Of a DNA stretch of 44,562 nucleotides, positions 1 to 9,067 are shown in pieces. This stretch comes from Saccoglossus kowalevskii. Its lineage: Eukaryota > Hemichordata > Enteropneusta > Harrimaniidae. A program made the position numbers and the translations under genes. How positions within the stretch are numbered: position 1 is the stretch's first letter; each line of letters starts with the position of its first letter. The stretch covers positions 1 through 44,562 of the forward strand of contig NW_003106344.1 of the NCBI RefSeq assembly GCF_000003605.2. The letters are read 5' to 3'. The notes under the pieces were generated by a model. It searched no databases, was not told the DNA's origin, and saw only the letters and a list, made by a program, of their open reading frames with translations.

Positions 1-215
1 GCTTACCCCACTCAATTAAAATGGATAAATTGCATCGTATGAGTATGAGTGTATTTGTTCTGTATATGTATTACTTTTAACTTATATTCGTACAATTATA
101 TATGAATTTAAATAAAGAGAACTAATATTAAAATTCCACGGTGTTTCTGACGCAAGTTGTATTGAACAAAATGCGGTTATCCTATTGAAAGTGCACTCAA
201 TTGGTTGTTTCATCT
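1..215 (+). other. Left-edge unit fragment (rearranged tail before T1)
   Basis: Bases 1-34 are the end of a tRNA-side spacer (attaaaatggataaattgc), joined to a Fox 3' tail (gtatgagtgtatttgttctg onward) with an AATAAA at about 112-117. The same junction occurs at about 2440 and 9260, so the window opens inside another tail-tRNA doublet. No Fox ORF lies here. Confidence 0.8.
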
Positions 216-315
216 TCTCCAGTGGCACAATCGGTTAGCGCGCCGTACTTATAAGGCAGTACTGCTCGGTTACAGAGTAATACGGAGGTTGTGAGTTCGA
301 GCCTCACCTGGGGAA
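216..315 (+). tRNA. T1: tRNA-Ile(UAU), intron-containing
   Basis: Acceptor TCTCCAG pairs with CTGGGGA (one G-U). The anticodon loop is CTTATA, a 26-base intron after position 37, then A. The anticodon stem CCGTA/TACGG is fully Watson-Crick, unlike most copies, which have TGCGG. The intron start reads AGGC rather than TGGC, a variant shared only with T19. A B box (GTTCGAGCC) and a downstream TTTT are present. The D stem has an A-C mismatch (GCAC/GCGC), common to the array. Confidence 0.88.
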
Positions 316-1111
316 TGAGTATGTTTTGAATCCACGAATTGGAGAATAATTGAATCGAAACACTTATGATCGCAAATTCCATTCGCGATCCAATCTCCAG
401 CATTTAGTTTCATCTAATTTAAATGACATCGATCGCCATTTATATGGTCGCAAAATACGTCGAATTTGAGTTAAAAGACCTGCTTAACCCCACTCAATTA
501 AAATGGATAAATGGCATCACAGCTGACGTATATATCTAACTATAATTGCATGCAATCCTATGAAGTGCTGTTTTTTTATTTTAATTACCCAGTGTTTACC
601 AAGCCTGCTAAAAATGTCCAGTGGTGATGCACTATTTAGGCAGAAGAATAAATGTCATTGACTTGCTCAAGATGGTTATATAGTTCTACGATTTTGAGGG
701 CGCTGTTTAGCAGACTGTTTGTTTGAGCGCTATCTTGTGATCGTTTACTGATTGGCAAATTGAAATTACGGATGATCTATGTTCATTTCAAGAATGATAT
801 TCAATAATTTTCACGTACATTACATTTCATTTATCCATGCTATAAAACAATAACCCAATACACTTTATATAGATTATGTAACAGGTGAGATATTTATGAA
901 AGTGCGAAGCACATGATATTACGGATAACACAATAGGTGAATTTGTTCGATTATCGCCATTAAGTGCTGTATTTTAATTAGGAGTTAATGTCATTTGTTT
1001 TCCTGCTCTCTGATTGGGTTATTTTGAATAATATGCAAATTTCAATGTGACCTATGGTCTACCTTGTTGACTCAAACCATTCTTAAATTCAAAAAAAATA
1101 CATCATTCGAA
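316..1111 (+). promoter_or_regulatory. Spacer and putative promoter of F1
   Basis: This is the standard spacer between a tRNA and the next Fox ATG. It holds a T-rich tract near 571, a perfect forkhead core site TGTTTAC at 593-599, a second GTTTAC at 743-748, a TATAAAA box at 841-847, and a consensus splice donor CAG|GTGAGA at 882-890. An inverted CCAAT (ATTGG) sits at 1013-1017. Where intact copies read ATGCAGATTTCAAGGTG, this copy reads ATGCAAATTTCAATGTG, so both possible AG acceptors near 1037 and 1046 are gone. The TATA box and donor suggest a short first exon and a 5' UTR intron of about 150 bases; this is inference. A uORF of 10 codons starts at 1054. Confidence 0.55.
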
Positions 1112-1938
1112 ATGACGATGCACAATCCAAGAGGTAACTTAATGTATGTGGCAGATGTTTACTCACGCACACAGCATATGTATGCCAATCCACCGTATAC
1201 CAGTAATTTCAACTCTCACAGTACATTGTCATGCATAGACCGACCGGCGTATAGCTTCGTAGCACTATCGTCTTGGCTATAAAGTCATACGCAGAACAGA
1301 GGGCTACATTGAAAGATATCTACCGCTATATAGAGACAACTTGTCCGTATTATCGTGTGCAGGGCCCTTGCTGGAAGAATTCAATCCGTCATAACTTCTC
1401 TTTGAACAAATGCTTCATCAAGAGTCCTCGTAGTATACATGCCCTGACTCACGGTCATTTCTGGAGACTAGCAGAGGGTTGGAAAGAAATGTTTGCTGAA
1501 AGCGACTTCCGCCGCCGTCGTCGAGGATATAAGAAATCCAATAACCACGAGTTTATAACAACTAACAGCCAAGCGAAGGAGGATTATATTGCGCGATATA
1601 AACCTGAAAGCACGCCGTCGTCGGTGGAGTCATGCAAGAAACAGACGCCAAATTACGTTTACTCGATTACACATAGCGAGAGAACACAAGAAAGACATGT
1701 AAACAGAAAACAGATTAGTGACTTTAGTATTGCCAAAATACTACGTTGTCAGTCGAAACGAAAAGCCGGCCACTGTGATGTATCGGACAATAAAATGATT
1801 AAGCGTGTTGGACGTATTGTTAGTAATGTCACAAAAGACACTGCGCGTGACATTCCTGGTCAATCATTCAATGCAAGTAGTCAGATATCTTCAATTCGAG
1901 TCATTTTGTATTACCCACCAGTTTCAAGAAAGTTTTAA
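1112..1938 (+). pseudogene. F1: forkhead gene, frameshifted
   Basis: The ATG at 1112 opens the normal N-terminus, but one base is missing near 1264-1267 (cactatcg against cacttatcg in intact copies). The frame stops at 1282, a few residues into the forkhead domain. The remainder, with recognition helix, wing, basic run and eh1 motif, continues in another frame to the usual stop at 1938. Odd residues: Pro46Ala at the PPYSF start of the domain, His-Asn-Phe instead of His-Asn-Leu in helix 3, and Ile for Phe just before the eh1 motif. It is almost identical to F5 (6818 bases downstream), so the lesion was copied by duplication rather than arising twice. Its spacer has also lost the AG acceptor candidates. 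Confidence 0.92.
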
Positions 1939-1939
1939 T

Positions 1940-2050
1940 AATAAACAGTGCTGCTAAATATCAGCCACGTATGAGTGTATTTGTTCTGTATATGTATTAC
2001 TTTTAACTTATATTCGTACAATTATATATGAACCGTCAAATTTAAATAAA
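1940..2050 (+). terminator. Fox 3' UTR with two AATAAA signals (representative)
   Basis: In every unit the stop TAA runs directly into TAATAAA, so a first AATAAA begins 2 bases after the stop (1940-1945 here). A second AATAAA lies about 107 bases after the stop (2045-2050). The second is the more plausible cleavage signal, since the first would leave almost no 3' UTR. The T1-to-T27 tRNA genes begin about 100 bases after the second signal. Confidence 0.5.
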
Positions 2051-2149
2051 GAGAACTAATATTAAAATTCCACGATATTTCTGACGCAAGTTGTATTGAA
2101 CAAAATGCGGTTATCCTATTGAAAGTGCACTCAATTTTTTGTTTCATCT

Positions 2150-2249
2150 TCCCCTGTGGCACAAACGGTTAGCACGCCGTACTTATATGGCAGTACTGCT
2201 CTGTTACTGAGTAATGCGGAGGTTGTGAGTTCGAGCCTCACCTGGGGAA
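2150..2249 (+). tRNA. T2: tRNA-Ile(UAU), decaying copy
   Basis: Same fold and 26-base intron as the others, but the acceptor reads TCCCCTG against CTGGGGA (a T-T clash), the D loop reads ACAAACGG, and the D stem has another change (GCACG). Probably a weak or dead copy. T7 is its near twin. Confidence 0.75.
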
Positions 2250-2632
2250 TGAGTATGTTTTGAATCCACGAATTGGAGAATAATTGAATCGAAACATTTC
2301 CAAATCGCAAATTCCATTCGCGATCCAATCTCCAGCATTTAGTTTCATCTAATTTAAATGACATCGATCGCCATTTATATGGTCGCAAAATACGTCGAAT
2401 TTGAGTTAAAAGACCTGCTTAACCCCACTCAATTAAAATGGATAAATTGCATCGTATGAGTATGAGTGTATTTGTTCTGTATATGTATTACTTTTAACTT
2501 ATATTCGTACAATTATATATGAATTTAAATAAAGAGAACTAATATTAAAATTCCACGATATTTCTGACGCAAGTTGTATTGAACAAAATGCGGTTGTTCT
2601 ATTGAAAGTGCACTCAATTGGTTGTTTCATCT
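2250..2632 (+). repeat. Tail-tRNA doublet between T2 and T3
   Basis: After T2 the normal spacer runs for about 190 bases, to aatggataaattgc near 2440, then jumps back to a Fox 3' tail (gtatgagtatgagtgtatttg) without any Fox ORF between. T3 follows, exactly 483 bases after T2. No coding potential is seen apart from the open frame antisense to T2. Confidence 0.85.
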
Positions 2633-2748
2633 TCTCCAGTGGCACAATCGGTTATCGCGCCAATCGGTTATCGCGCCGTACTTATATGGCAGTACTGCTC
2701 TGTTACTGAGTAATGCGGAGGTTGTGAGTTCGAGCCTCACCTGGGGAA
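2633..2748 (+). tRNA. T3: tRNA-Ile(UAU) pseudogene with D-arm duplication
   Basis: A 16-base stretch (caatcggttatcgcgc) is tandemly duplicated inside the D arm, making the gene 116 bases long. The anticodon loop, intron, T arm and acceptor are otherwise normal. The D arm cannot fold as in the other copies. The base change TTAT for TTAG in the D stem is shared with T8. Confidence 0.8.
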
Positions 2749-2934
2749 TGAGTATGTTTTGAATCCACGAATTGGAGAATAATTTGAATCGAAACATTTT
2801 CAAATCGCAAATGGCATTTGTTTTCCTGCTCTCTGATTGGGTTATTTTGAGTAATATGCAGATTTCAAGGTGACTTATGGTCTACCTTGTTGACTCAAAC
2901 CATTCTTAAATTCACAAAAAATACATCATTCGAG
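2749..2934 (+). other. Shortened spacer before F2 (promoter deleted)
   Basis: The normal spacer breaks at about 2811 (tcgcaaat|ggcatttg) and resumes about 120 bases before the ATG. About 600 bases are missing, including the forkhead site, TATAAAA box and splice donor. The AG candidates (ATGCAGATTTCAAGGTG) remain. F2 therefore has an intact ORF but no copy of the usual promoter. Confidence 0.8.
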
Positions 2935-3762
2935 ATGACGATGCACAATCCAAGAGGTAACTTAATGTATGCTGCAGATGTTTACTCACGCACACAGCAT
3001 ATGTATGCCAATCCACCGTATACCAGTAATTTCAACTCTCACAGTACATTGTCATGCACAGACCGACCGCCGTATAGCTTCGTAGCGCTTATCGTCTTGG
3101 CTATAAGGTCATACGCGGAACAGAGGGCTACATTGAAAGATGTCTACCGCTATATAGAGACAACTTTTCCGTATTATCGTGTGAAGAGCCTTGGCTGGAA
3201 GAATTCAATCCGTCATAACCTCTCTTTGAACAATTGCTTCATCAAGAGTCCTCGTAGTATACATGACCTGACTCACGGTCATTTCTGGAGACTAGCAGAG
3301 GGTTGGAAAGAAATGTTTGCTGAAAGTGACTTCCGCCGCCGTCGTCGAGGATATAAGAAATCCAATAACCACGAGTTTATAACAACTAACAGCCAAGCGA
3401 ACGAGGATTATATTGCGCGATATAAACATGAAAGCACGCCGTCGTCGGTGGAGTCATGCAAGAAACAGACGCTAAATTACGTTTACTCGATTACACATAG
3501 CGAGAGAACACAAGAAAGACATGTAAACGGAAATGAGTTTAGTGACTTTAGTATTGCCAAAATACTACGTTGTCAGTCGAAACGAAAAGCCGGCCACTGT
3601 GATGTATCGGACAATAAAAGGATTAAACGTGTTGGACGTATTGTTAGTAATGTCACAAAAGACACTGCGCGTGACATTCCTGGCCAATCTTTCAATGCAA
3701 GTAGTCAGATATCTTCAATTCGAGTCATTTTGTATTACCCATCAGTTTCAAGAAAGTTTTAA
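2935..3762 (+). CDS. F2: forkhead transcription factor, 275 aa
   Basis: Sequence-specific DNA-binding protein of the Fox family, expected in the nucleus. Order of parts: N-terminal arm (1-43); forkhead domain about 44-142, starting [14 protein letters not shown]; helix 3 with [15 protein letters not shown] at 88-102, including the conserved base-contacting Asn90, Arg93 and His94; wing HGHFWRL; then a basic run DFRRRRRGYKK (132-142) likely to serve as wing 2 and NLS. A C-terminal FSIAKIL (205-211) matches the eh1 motif that recruits Groucho/TLE, so a repressor role is inferred. I chose the ATG at 2935, because the open frame extends upstream only to non-ATG codons. No introns. The Fox class is uncertain: the RRRR wing and eh1 fit a divergent FoxQ2-like or orphan class. 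The usual promoter is deleted upstream, so expression is doubtful. Confidence 0.9.
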   Translation: MTMHNPRGNLMYAADVYSRTQHMYANPPYTSNFNSHSTLSCTDRPPYSFVALIVLAIRSYAEQRATLKDVYRYIETTFPYYRVKSLGWKNSIRHNLSLNNCFIKSPRSIHDLTHGHFWRLAEGWKEMFAESDFRRRRRGYKKSNNHEFITTNSQANEDYIARYKHESTPSSVESCKKQTLNYVYSITHSERTQERHVNGNEFSDFSIAKILRCQSKRKAGHCDVSDNKRIKRVGRIVSNVTKDTARDIPGQSFNASSQISSIRVILYYPSVSRKF

Positions 3763-3973
3763 TAATAAACCGTGCTGCTAAATATCAGCTACGTGTGAGT
3801 GTATTTGTTCTGTATATGTATTACTTTTAACTTATATTCGTACAATTATATATGAACCGTCAAATTTAAATAAAGAGAACTAATATTAAAATTCCACGAT
3901 ATTTCTGACGCAAGTTGTATTGAACAAAATGCGGTTATCCTATTGAACGTGCCCTCAATTGGTTGTTTCATCT

Positions 3974-4073
3974 TCCCCAGTGGCACAATCGGTTAGCGCG
4001 CCGTACTTATATGGCAGTACTGCTCTGTTACTGAGTAATGCGGAGGTTGTGAGTTCGAGCCTCACTTGGGGAA
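3974..4073 (+). tRNA. T4: tRNA-Ile(UAU), intron-containing
   Basis: Acceptor TCCCCAG/TTGGGGA keeps seven pairs with one G-U. Anticodon loop CTTATA|A, stem CCGTA/TGCGG, B box and downstream TTTT are all present. Looks usable apart from the array-wide D-stem A-C mismatch. Confidence 0.88.
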
Positions 4074-4866
4074 TGAGTATGTTTTGAATCCACGAATTGG
4101 AGAATAATTGAATCGAAACATTTCCAAATCGCAAATTCCATTCGCGATCCAATCCCCAGCATTTAGTTTCATCTAATTTAAATGACATCGATCGCCATTT
4201 ATATGGTCGCAAAATACGTCGAATTTGAGTTAAAAGACCTGCTTAACCCGACTCAATTAAAATGGATAAATGTCATCACAGCTAACGTATATATCTAACT
4301 ATAATTGCATGCAATCCTATGAAGTGCTGTTTTTTTTTACTTTATTTACCCAGTGTTTACCAAGCCAAACGTCCAGTGGTGATGCACTATTTAGGCAGAA
4401 GAATAAATGTCATTGACTTGCTCAAGACGGTTGTATAGTTCTACGATTTTGAGGGCACTGTTTTTCAGACTGATTGTGTGAGCGCTATCTTGTGATCGTT
4501 TACTGATTGGCAAATTGAAATGACGGATGATCTATGTTCATTTCAAGAATGATATTTAATAATTTTCACGTATATTACATTTCATTGATCCATGCTATAA
4601 AACAATAACCCAATACACTTTATATAGATTATGTAACAGGTGAGATATTTATGAAAGTGCGAAACACATGATATTACGGATAACACAATAGGTGAATTTG
4701 TTCGATTATCGCCATTAAGTGCTGTATTTTAATTAGGAGTTAATGTCATTTGTTTTCCTGCTCTCTGATTGGGTTATTTTGAATAATATGCAAATTTCAA
4801 TGTGACCTATGGTCAACCTTGTTGACTCAAACCATTCTTAAATTCACAAAAAATACATCATTCGAA
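4074..4866 (+). promoter_or_regulatory. Spacer and putative promoter of F3
   Basis: Forkhead site TGTTTAC at 4354-4360, TATAAAA at 4596-4602, splice donor CAG|GTGAG at 4637-4644. The acceptor stretch reads ATGCAAATTTCAATGTG, so both AGs are lost, as before F1 and F5. Confidence 0.5.
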
Positions 4867-5713
4867 ATGACGATGCACAATCCAAGATGTAACTTAACGT
4901 ATGCTGTAGATGTTTAAACACGCACACAACATATGTATGCCAATCCACCGTTCACCAGTAATTTCAACTCTCACAGTACATTGTCATGCATAGACCGACC
5001 GCCGTATAGCTTCGTAGCACTATCGTCTTGGCTATAAGGTCATACGCGGAACAGAGGGCTACATTGAAAGATATCTACCTCTATATAGAGACAACTATTC
5101 CGTATTATCGTGTGAAGAGCCTTGGCTGGAAGAATTCAATCCGTCATAACCTCTCTTTGAACAATTGCTTCATCAAGAGTCCTCGTAGTATACATGACCT
5201 GACACACGGTCATTTCTGGAGACTAGCAGAGGGTTGGAAAGAAATGTTTGCTGAAAGTGACTTCCGCCGCCGTCGTCGAGGATATAAGAAATCCAATAAC
5301 CACGAGTTTATAACAACTAACAGCCAAGCGAACGAGGATTATATATTGCGCGATATAAACCTGAAAGCACGCCGTCGTCGGTGGAGCCATGCAAGAAACA
5401 GACGCCAAATTACGTTTCCTCGATTACACATAGCGAGAGAACACAAGAAAGACATGTAAACGGAAAACGGTTTAGTGACTTTAGTATTGCCAAAATACTA
5501 CGTTGTCAGTCGAAACGAAAAGCCGGCCACTGTGATGTATCGGACAATAAAGGATTAAACGTGTTGGACGTATTGTTAGTAATGTCAAAAAAGACACTGC
5601 GCGTGACATTCCTGGCCAATCTTTCAATGCAAGTAGTCAGATATCTTCAATTCGAGTCATTTTGTATTATCCACCAGTTTCAAGAAAGTTTTAATAATAC
5701 ACCGTGCTGCTAA
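4867..5713 (+). pseudogene. F3: forkhead gene, multiply broken
   Basis: The ATG at 4867 is followed by a stop at 4915-4917 (codon 17, where intact copies have Tyr). One base is then missing near 5020 (the same cactatcg lesion as F1/F5). Two bases (AT) are gained near 5343, and one A is lost from the AAAAGG run near 5550 (the C-terminal shift also seen in F8, F17 and F19). The forkhead helix 3 and eh1 motif are still readable in pieces. This is the most degraded full-length copy. Confidence 0.93.
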
Positions 5714-5905
5714 ATATCAGCTACGTGTGAGTGGATTTGTTCTGTATATGTATTACTTTTAACTTATATTCGTACAATTATATATGAACCGTCAAATTTA
5801 AATAAAGAGAACTAATATTAAAATTCCACGATATTTCTGACGCAAGTTGTATTGAACAAAATGCGGTTATCCTATTGAAAGTGCACTCAATTAGTTGTTT
5901 CATCT

Positions 5906-5924
5906 TCCCCAGTGGCACAATCGG
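5906..5924 (+). pseudogene. T5: tRNA-Ile stub, 5' quarter only
   Basis: Only TCCCCAG and the first half of the D arm remain. After caatcgg the sequence jumps to ctataaggtgacttatgg, which normally lies just before a Fox gene. No anticodon, so no tRNA. Confidence 0.85.
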
Positions 5925-5996
5925 CTATAAGGTGACTTATGGTCTACCTTGTTGATTCAAACCATTCTTAAATTCACAAGAAATACATCATTCGAG
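5925..5996 (+). other. Composite deletion junction before F4
   Basis: The whole spacer of about 800 bases is gone. The bases ggctataaggt at the join match both the inside of the Fox ORF (ttggctataaggtcat) and, at the right end, the pre-ATG leader (caaggtgacttatgg). F4 thus has no TATA box, forkhead site or donor. Confidence 0.7.
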
Positions 5997-6822
5997 ATGA
6001 CGATGCACACTCCAAGAGGTAACTTAATGTATGCTGCAGATATTTACTCACGCACGCAGCATATGTATGCCAATCCACCGTATACCAGTATTTTCAACTC
6101 TCACAGTACATTGTCATGCATAGACCGACCGCCGTATAGCTTCGTAGCACTTATCGTCTTGGCTATAAGGTCATACGCGAAACAGAGGGCTACATTGAAA
6201 GATATATACCGCTATATAGAGACAACTTTTCCGTATTATCGTGTGACGAGCCCTGGCTGGAAGAATTCAATCTGTCATAACCTCTCTTTGAACAATTGCT
6301 TCATCAAGAGTCTCGTAGTATACATGACGTGACTCACGGTCATTTTTGGAGACTAGCAGAGGGTTGGAAAGAAATGTTTGCTGAAAGCGACTTCCGCCCC
6401 GTCGTCGAGGATATAAGACATCCAATAACCACGAGTATATAACAACTAACAGCCAAGCGAACGAGGATTGTATTGCGCGATATAAACCTGAAATCACGCC
6501 GTCGTCGGTGGAGTCATGCAAGAAACAGACGCCAAATTACGTTTACTCGATTACACATAGCGAGAGAACACAAGAAAGACATGTAAACGGAAAACAGTTT
6601 AGTGACTTTAGTATTGCCAAAATACTACGTTGTCAGTCGAAACGAAAAGCCGGCCACTGTGATGTATCGGACAATAAAAGGATTAAACGTGTTGGACGTA
6701 TTGTTAGTAATGTCACAAAAGACACTGCGCGTGACATTCCTAGTCAATCTTTCAATGCAAGTAGTCAGATATCTTCAATTCGAGTCATTTTGTATTACCC
6801 ACCAGTTTCAAGAAAGTTTTAA
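5997..6822 (+). pseudogene. F4: forkhead gene (type A), frameshifted
   Basis: The frame from the ATG at 5997 is normal (type A marks: HTPRG, SIFNSH, YAKQR) until one C is lost at about 6311 (agtctcg for agtcctcg), giving a stop at 6332 within the forkhead domain after helix 3. A second one-base loss near 6396 hits the Arg run (cgccccgtc). The remaining frame with eh1 motif is open to 6822. Helix 3 also has Arg93Cys (tctgtcat). Upstream promoter absent. Confidence 0.92.
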
Positions 6823-7025
6823 TAATAAACCGTGCTGCTAAATATCAGCTACGTATGAGTGTATTTGTTCTGTATATGTATTACTTTTAACTTATATTCG
6901 TACAATTATATATGAATTTAAATAAAGAGAACTAATATTAAAATTCCACGGTATTTCTGACGCAAGTTGTATTGAACAAAATGCGGTTGTTCTATTGAAA
7001 GTGCACTCAATTGGTTGTTTCATCT

Positions 7026-7125
7026 TCTCCAGTGGCACAATCGGTTAGCGCGCCGTACTTATATGGCAGTACTGCTCTGTTACTGAGTAATGCGGAGGTT
7101 GTGAGTTCGAGCCTCACCTGGGGAA
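7026..7125 (+). tRNA. T6: tRNA-Ile(UAU), intron-containing
   Basis: Acceptor TCTCCAG/CTGGGGA with one G-U. Anticodon stem CCGTA/TGCGG, loop CTTATA|A, 26-base intron, B box and TTTT downstream are all intact. Confidence 0.9.
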
Positions 7126-7929
7126 TGAGTATGTTTTGAATCCACAAATTGGAGAATAATTTGAATCGAAACACTTATGATCGCAAATTCCATTCGCGAT
7201 CCAATCTCCAGCATTTAGTTTCATCTAATTTAAATGACATAGATCGCCATTTATATGGTCGCAAAATACGTCGAATTTGAGTTAAAAGACCTGCTTAACC
7301 CCACTCAAATAAAATGGGTAAATGGCATCACAGCTGACGTATATATCTAACTATAATTGCATGCAATCCTATGAAGTGCTGTTTTTTACTTTATTTACCC
7401 AGTGTTTACCAAGCCTGCTAAAAACGACTAGTGGTGATGCACTATTTAGGCAGAAGAATAAATGTCATTGACTTGCTCAAGACGGTTACTAGTATATAGT
7501 TCTACGATTTTGAGGGCGCTGTTTAGCAGACTGTTTGTTTGAGCGCTATCTTGTGATAGTTTACTGATTGGCAAATTGAAAATTACGGATGATCTATGTT
7601 CATTTCAAGAATGATATTCAATAATTTTCACGTACATTACATTTCATTTATACATGCTACAAAACAATAAACCCAATACACTTTTATATAGATTTATGTA
7701 ACAGGTGAGATATTTATGAAAGTGCGAAGCACATGATATTACGGATAACACAATAGGTGAATTTGTTCGATTATCGCCATAAGTGCTGTATTTTATTTAG
7801 GAGTTAATGTCATTTGTTTCCTGCTCTCTGATTGGGTTATTTTAAATAATATGCAAATTTCAATGTGACTTATGGTCTACCTTGTTGACTCAAACCATTC
7901 TTAAATTCACAAAAAATACATCATTCGAA
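7126..7929 (+). promoter_or_regulatory. Spacer of F5, TATA box mutated
   Basis: Forkhead site TGTTTAC at 7403-7409 and donor CAG|GTGAGA at 7702-7710 are kept. The TATA box reads TACAAAA near 7658, and several one-base gains surround it. Both AG acceptors are lost (ATGCAAATTTCAATGTG). It looks like a decayed version of the F1 spacer. Confidence 0.55.
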
Positions 7930-8756
7930 ATGACGATGCACAATCCAAGAGGTAACTTAATGTATGTGGCAGATGTTTACTCACGCACACAGCATATGTA
8001 TGCCAATCCACCGTATACCAGTAATTTCAACTCTCACAGTACATTGTCATGCATAGACCGACCGGCGTATAGCTTCGTAGCACTATCGTCTTGGCTATAA
8101 AGTCATACGCAGAACAGAGGGCTACATTGAAAGATATCTACCGCTATATAGAGACAACTTGTCCGTATTATCGTGTGCAGGGCCCTTGCTGGAAGAATTC
8201 AATCCGTCATAACTTCTCTTTGAACAAATGCTTCATCAAGAGTCCTCGTAGTATACATGCCCTGACTCACGGTCATTTCTGGAGACTAGCAGAGGGTTGG
8301 AAAGAAATGTTTGCTGAAAGCGACTTCCGCCGCCGTCGTCGAGGATATAAGAAATCCAATAACCACGAGTTTATAACAACTAACAGCCAAGCGAAGGAGG
8401 ATTATATTGCGCGATATAAACCTGAAAGCACGCCGTCGTCGGTGGAGTCATGCAAGAAACAGACGCCAAATTACGTTTACTCGATTACACATAGCGAGAG
8501 AACACAAGAAAGACATGTAAACAGAAAACAGATTAGTGACTTTAGTATTGCCAAAATACTACGTTGTCAGTCGAAACGAAAAGCCGGCCACTGTGATGTA
8601 TCGGACAATAAAATGATTAAGCGTGTTGGACGTATTGTTAGTAATGTCACAAAAGACACTGCGCGTGACATTCCTGGTCAATCATTCAATGCAAGTAGTC
8701 AGATATCTTCAATTCGAGTCATTTTGTATTACCCACCAGTTTCAAGAAAGTTTTAA
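7930..8756 (+). pseudogene. F5: forkhead gene, frameshifted twin of F1
   Basis: Same missing T as F1 (near 8083), the same Pro46Ala, Asn-Phe-Ser and Lys changes in helix 3, and the same stop at 8100. The two partial frames give the same protein as F1 over the ORF. With the flanking T2/T3-T7/T8 doublets also matching, a block of about 2.7 kb was duplicated over about 6.8 kb. Confidence 0.93.
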
Positions 8757-8967
8757 TAATAAACAGTGCTGCTAAATATCAGCCACGTATGAGTGTATTT
8801 GTTCTGTATATGTATTACTTTTAACTTATATTCGTACAATTATATATGAACCGTCAAATTTAAATAAAGAGAACTAATATTAAAATTCCACGATATTTCT
8901 GACGCAAGTTGTATTGAACAAAATGCGGTTATCCTATTGAAAGTGCACTCAATTTTTTGTTTCATCT

Positions 8968-9067
8968 TCCCCTGTGGCACAAACGGTTAGCACGCCGTAC
9001 TTATATGGCAGTACTGCTTTGTTACTGAGTAATGCGGAGGTTGTGAGTTCGAGCCTCAACTGGGGAA
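8968..9067 (+). tRNA. T7: tRNA-Ile(UAU), decaying copy
   Basis: Twin of T2 with acceptor TCCCCTG and D loop AAACGG. It also carries CTCAA in the T stem and TTTG in the intron. Several stems are mispaired, so it is likely dead. Confidence 0.72.

Noticed and set aside
601-720. Possible snoRNA in the spacer (gtgatgc as box C, ctga as box D)
   Set aside because: Box C is imperfect, the boxes lie over 100 bases apart and there is no terminal stem. Not supported.
1064-1111. Upstream extension of the Fox frame by about 16 codons starting at TTG
   Set aside because: Animal genes rarely start at TTG. An ATG follows in frame, the leader of F18 and F14 is out of frame before that ATG, and the stretch varies in length between copies.
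2131-2388. Minus-strand ORF of about 85 codons over each tRNA (also near 197, 3955, 8949, 17195, 20339 and so on)
   Set aside because: It is antisense to the tRNA-Ile gene and its 3' flank. It stays open because the tRNA is conserved, and it breaks freely where the flanks vary. No domain is recognisable.
3533-3781. The 79-82 codon ORF in the +1 frame over the Fox C-terminus as an independent gene
   Set aside because: It lies wholly inside the Fox frame, starts at various internal non-conserved codons and has no leader of its own. It is treated only as the alternative tail in frameshifted copies.
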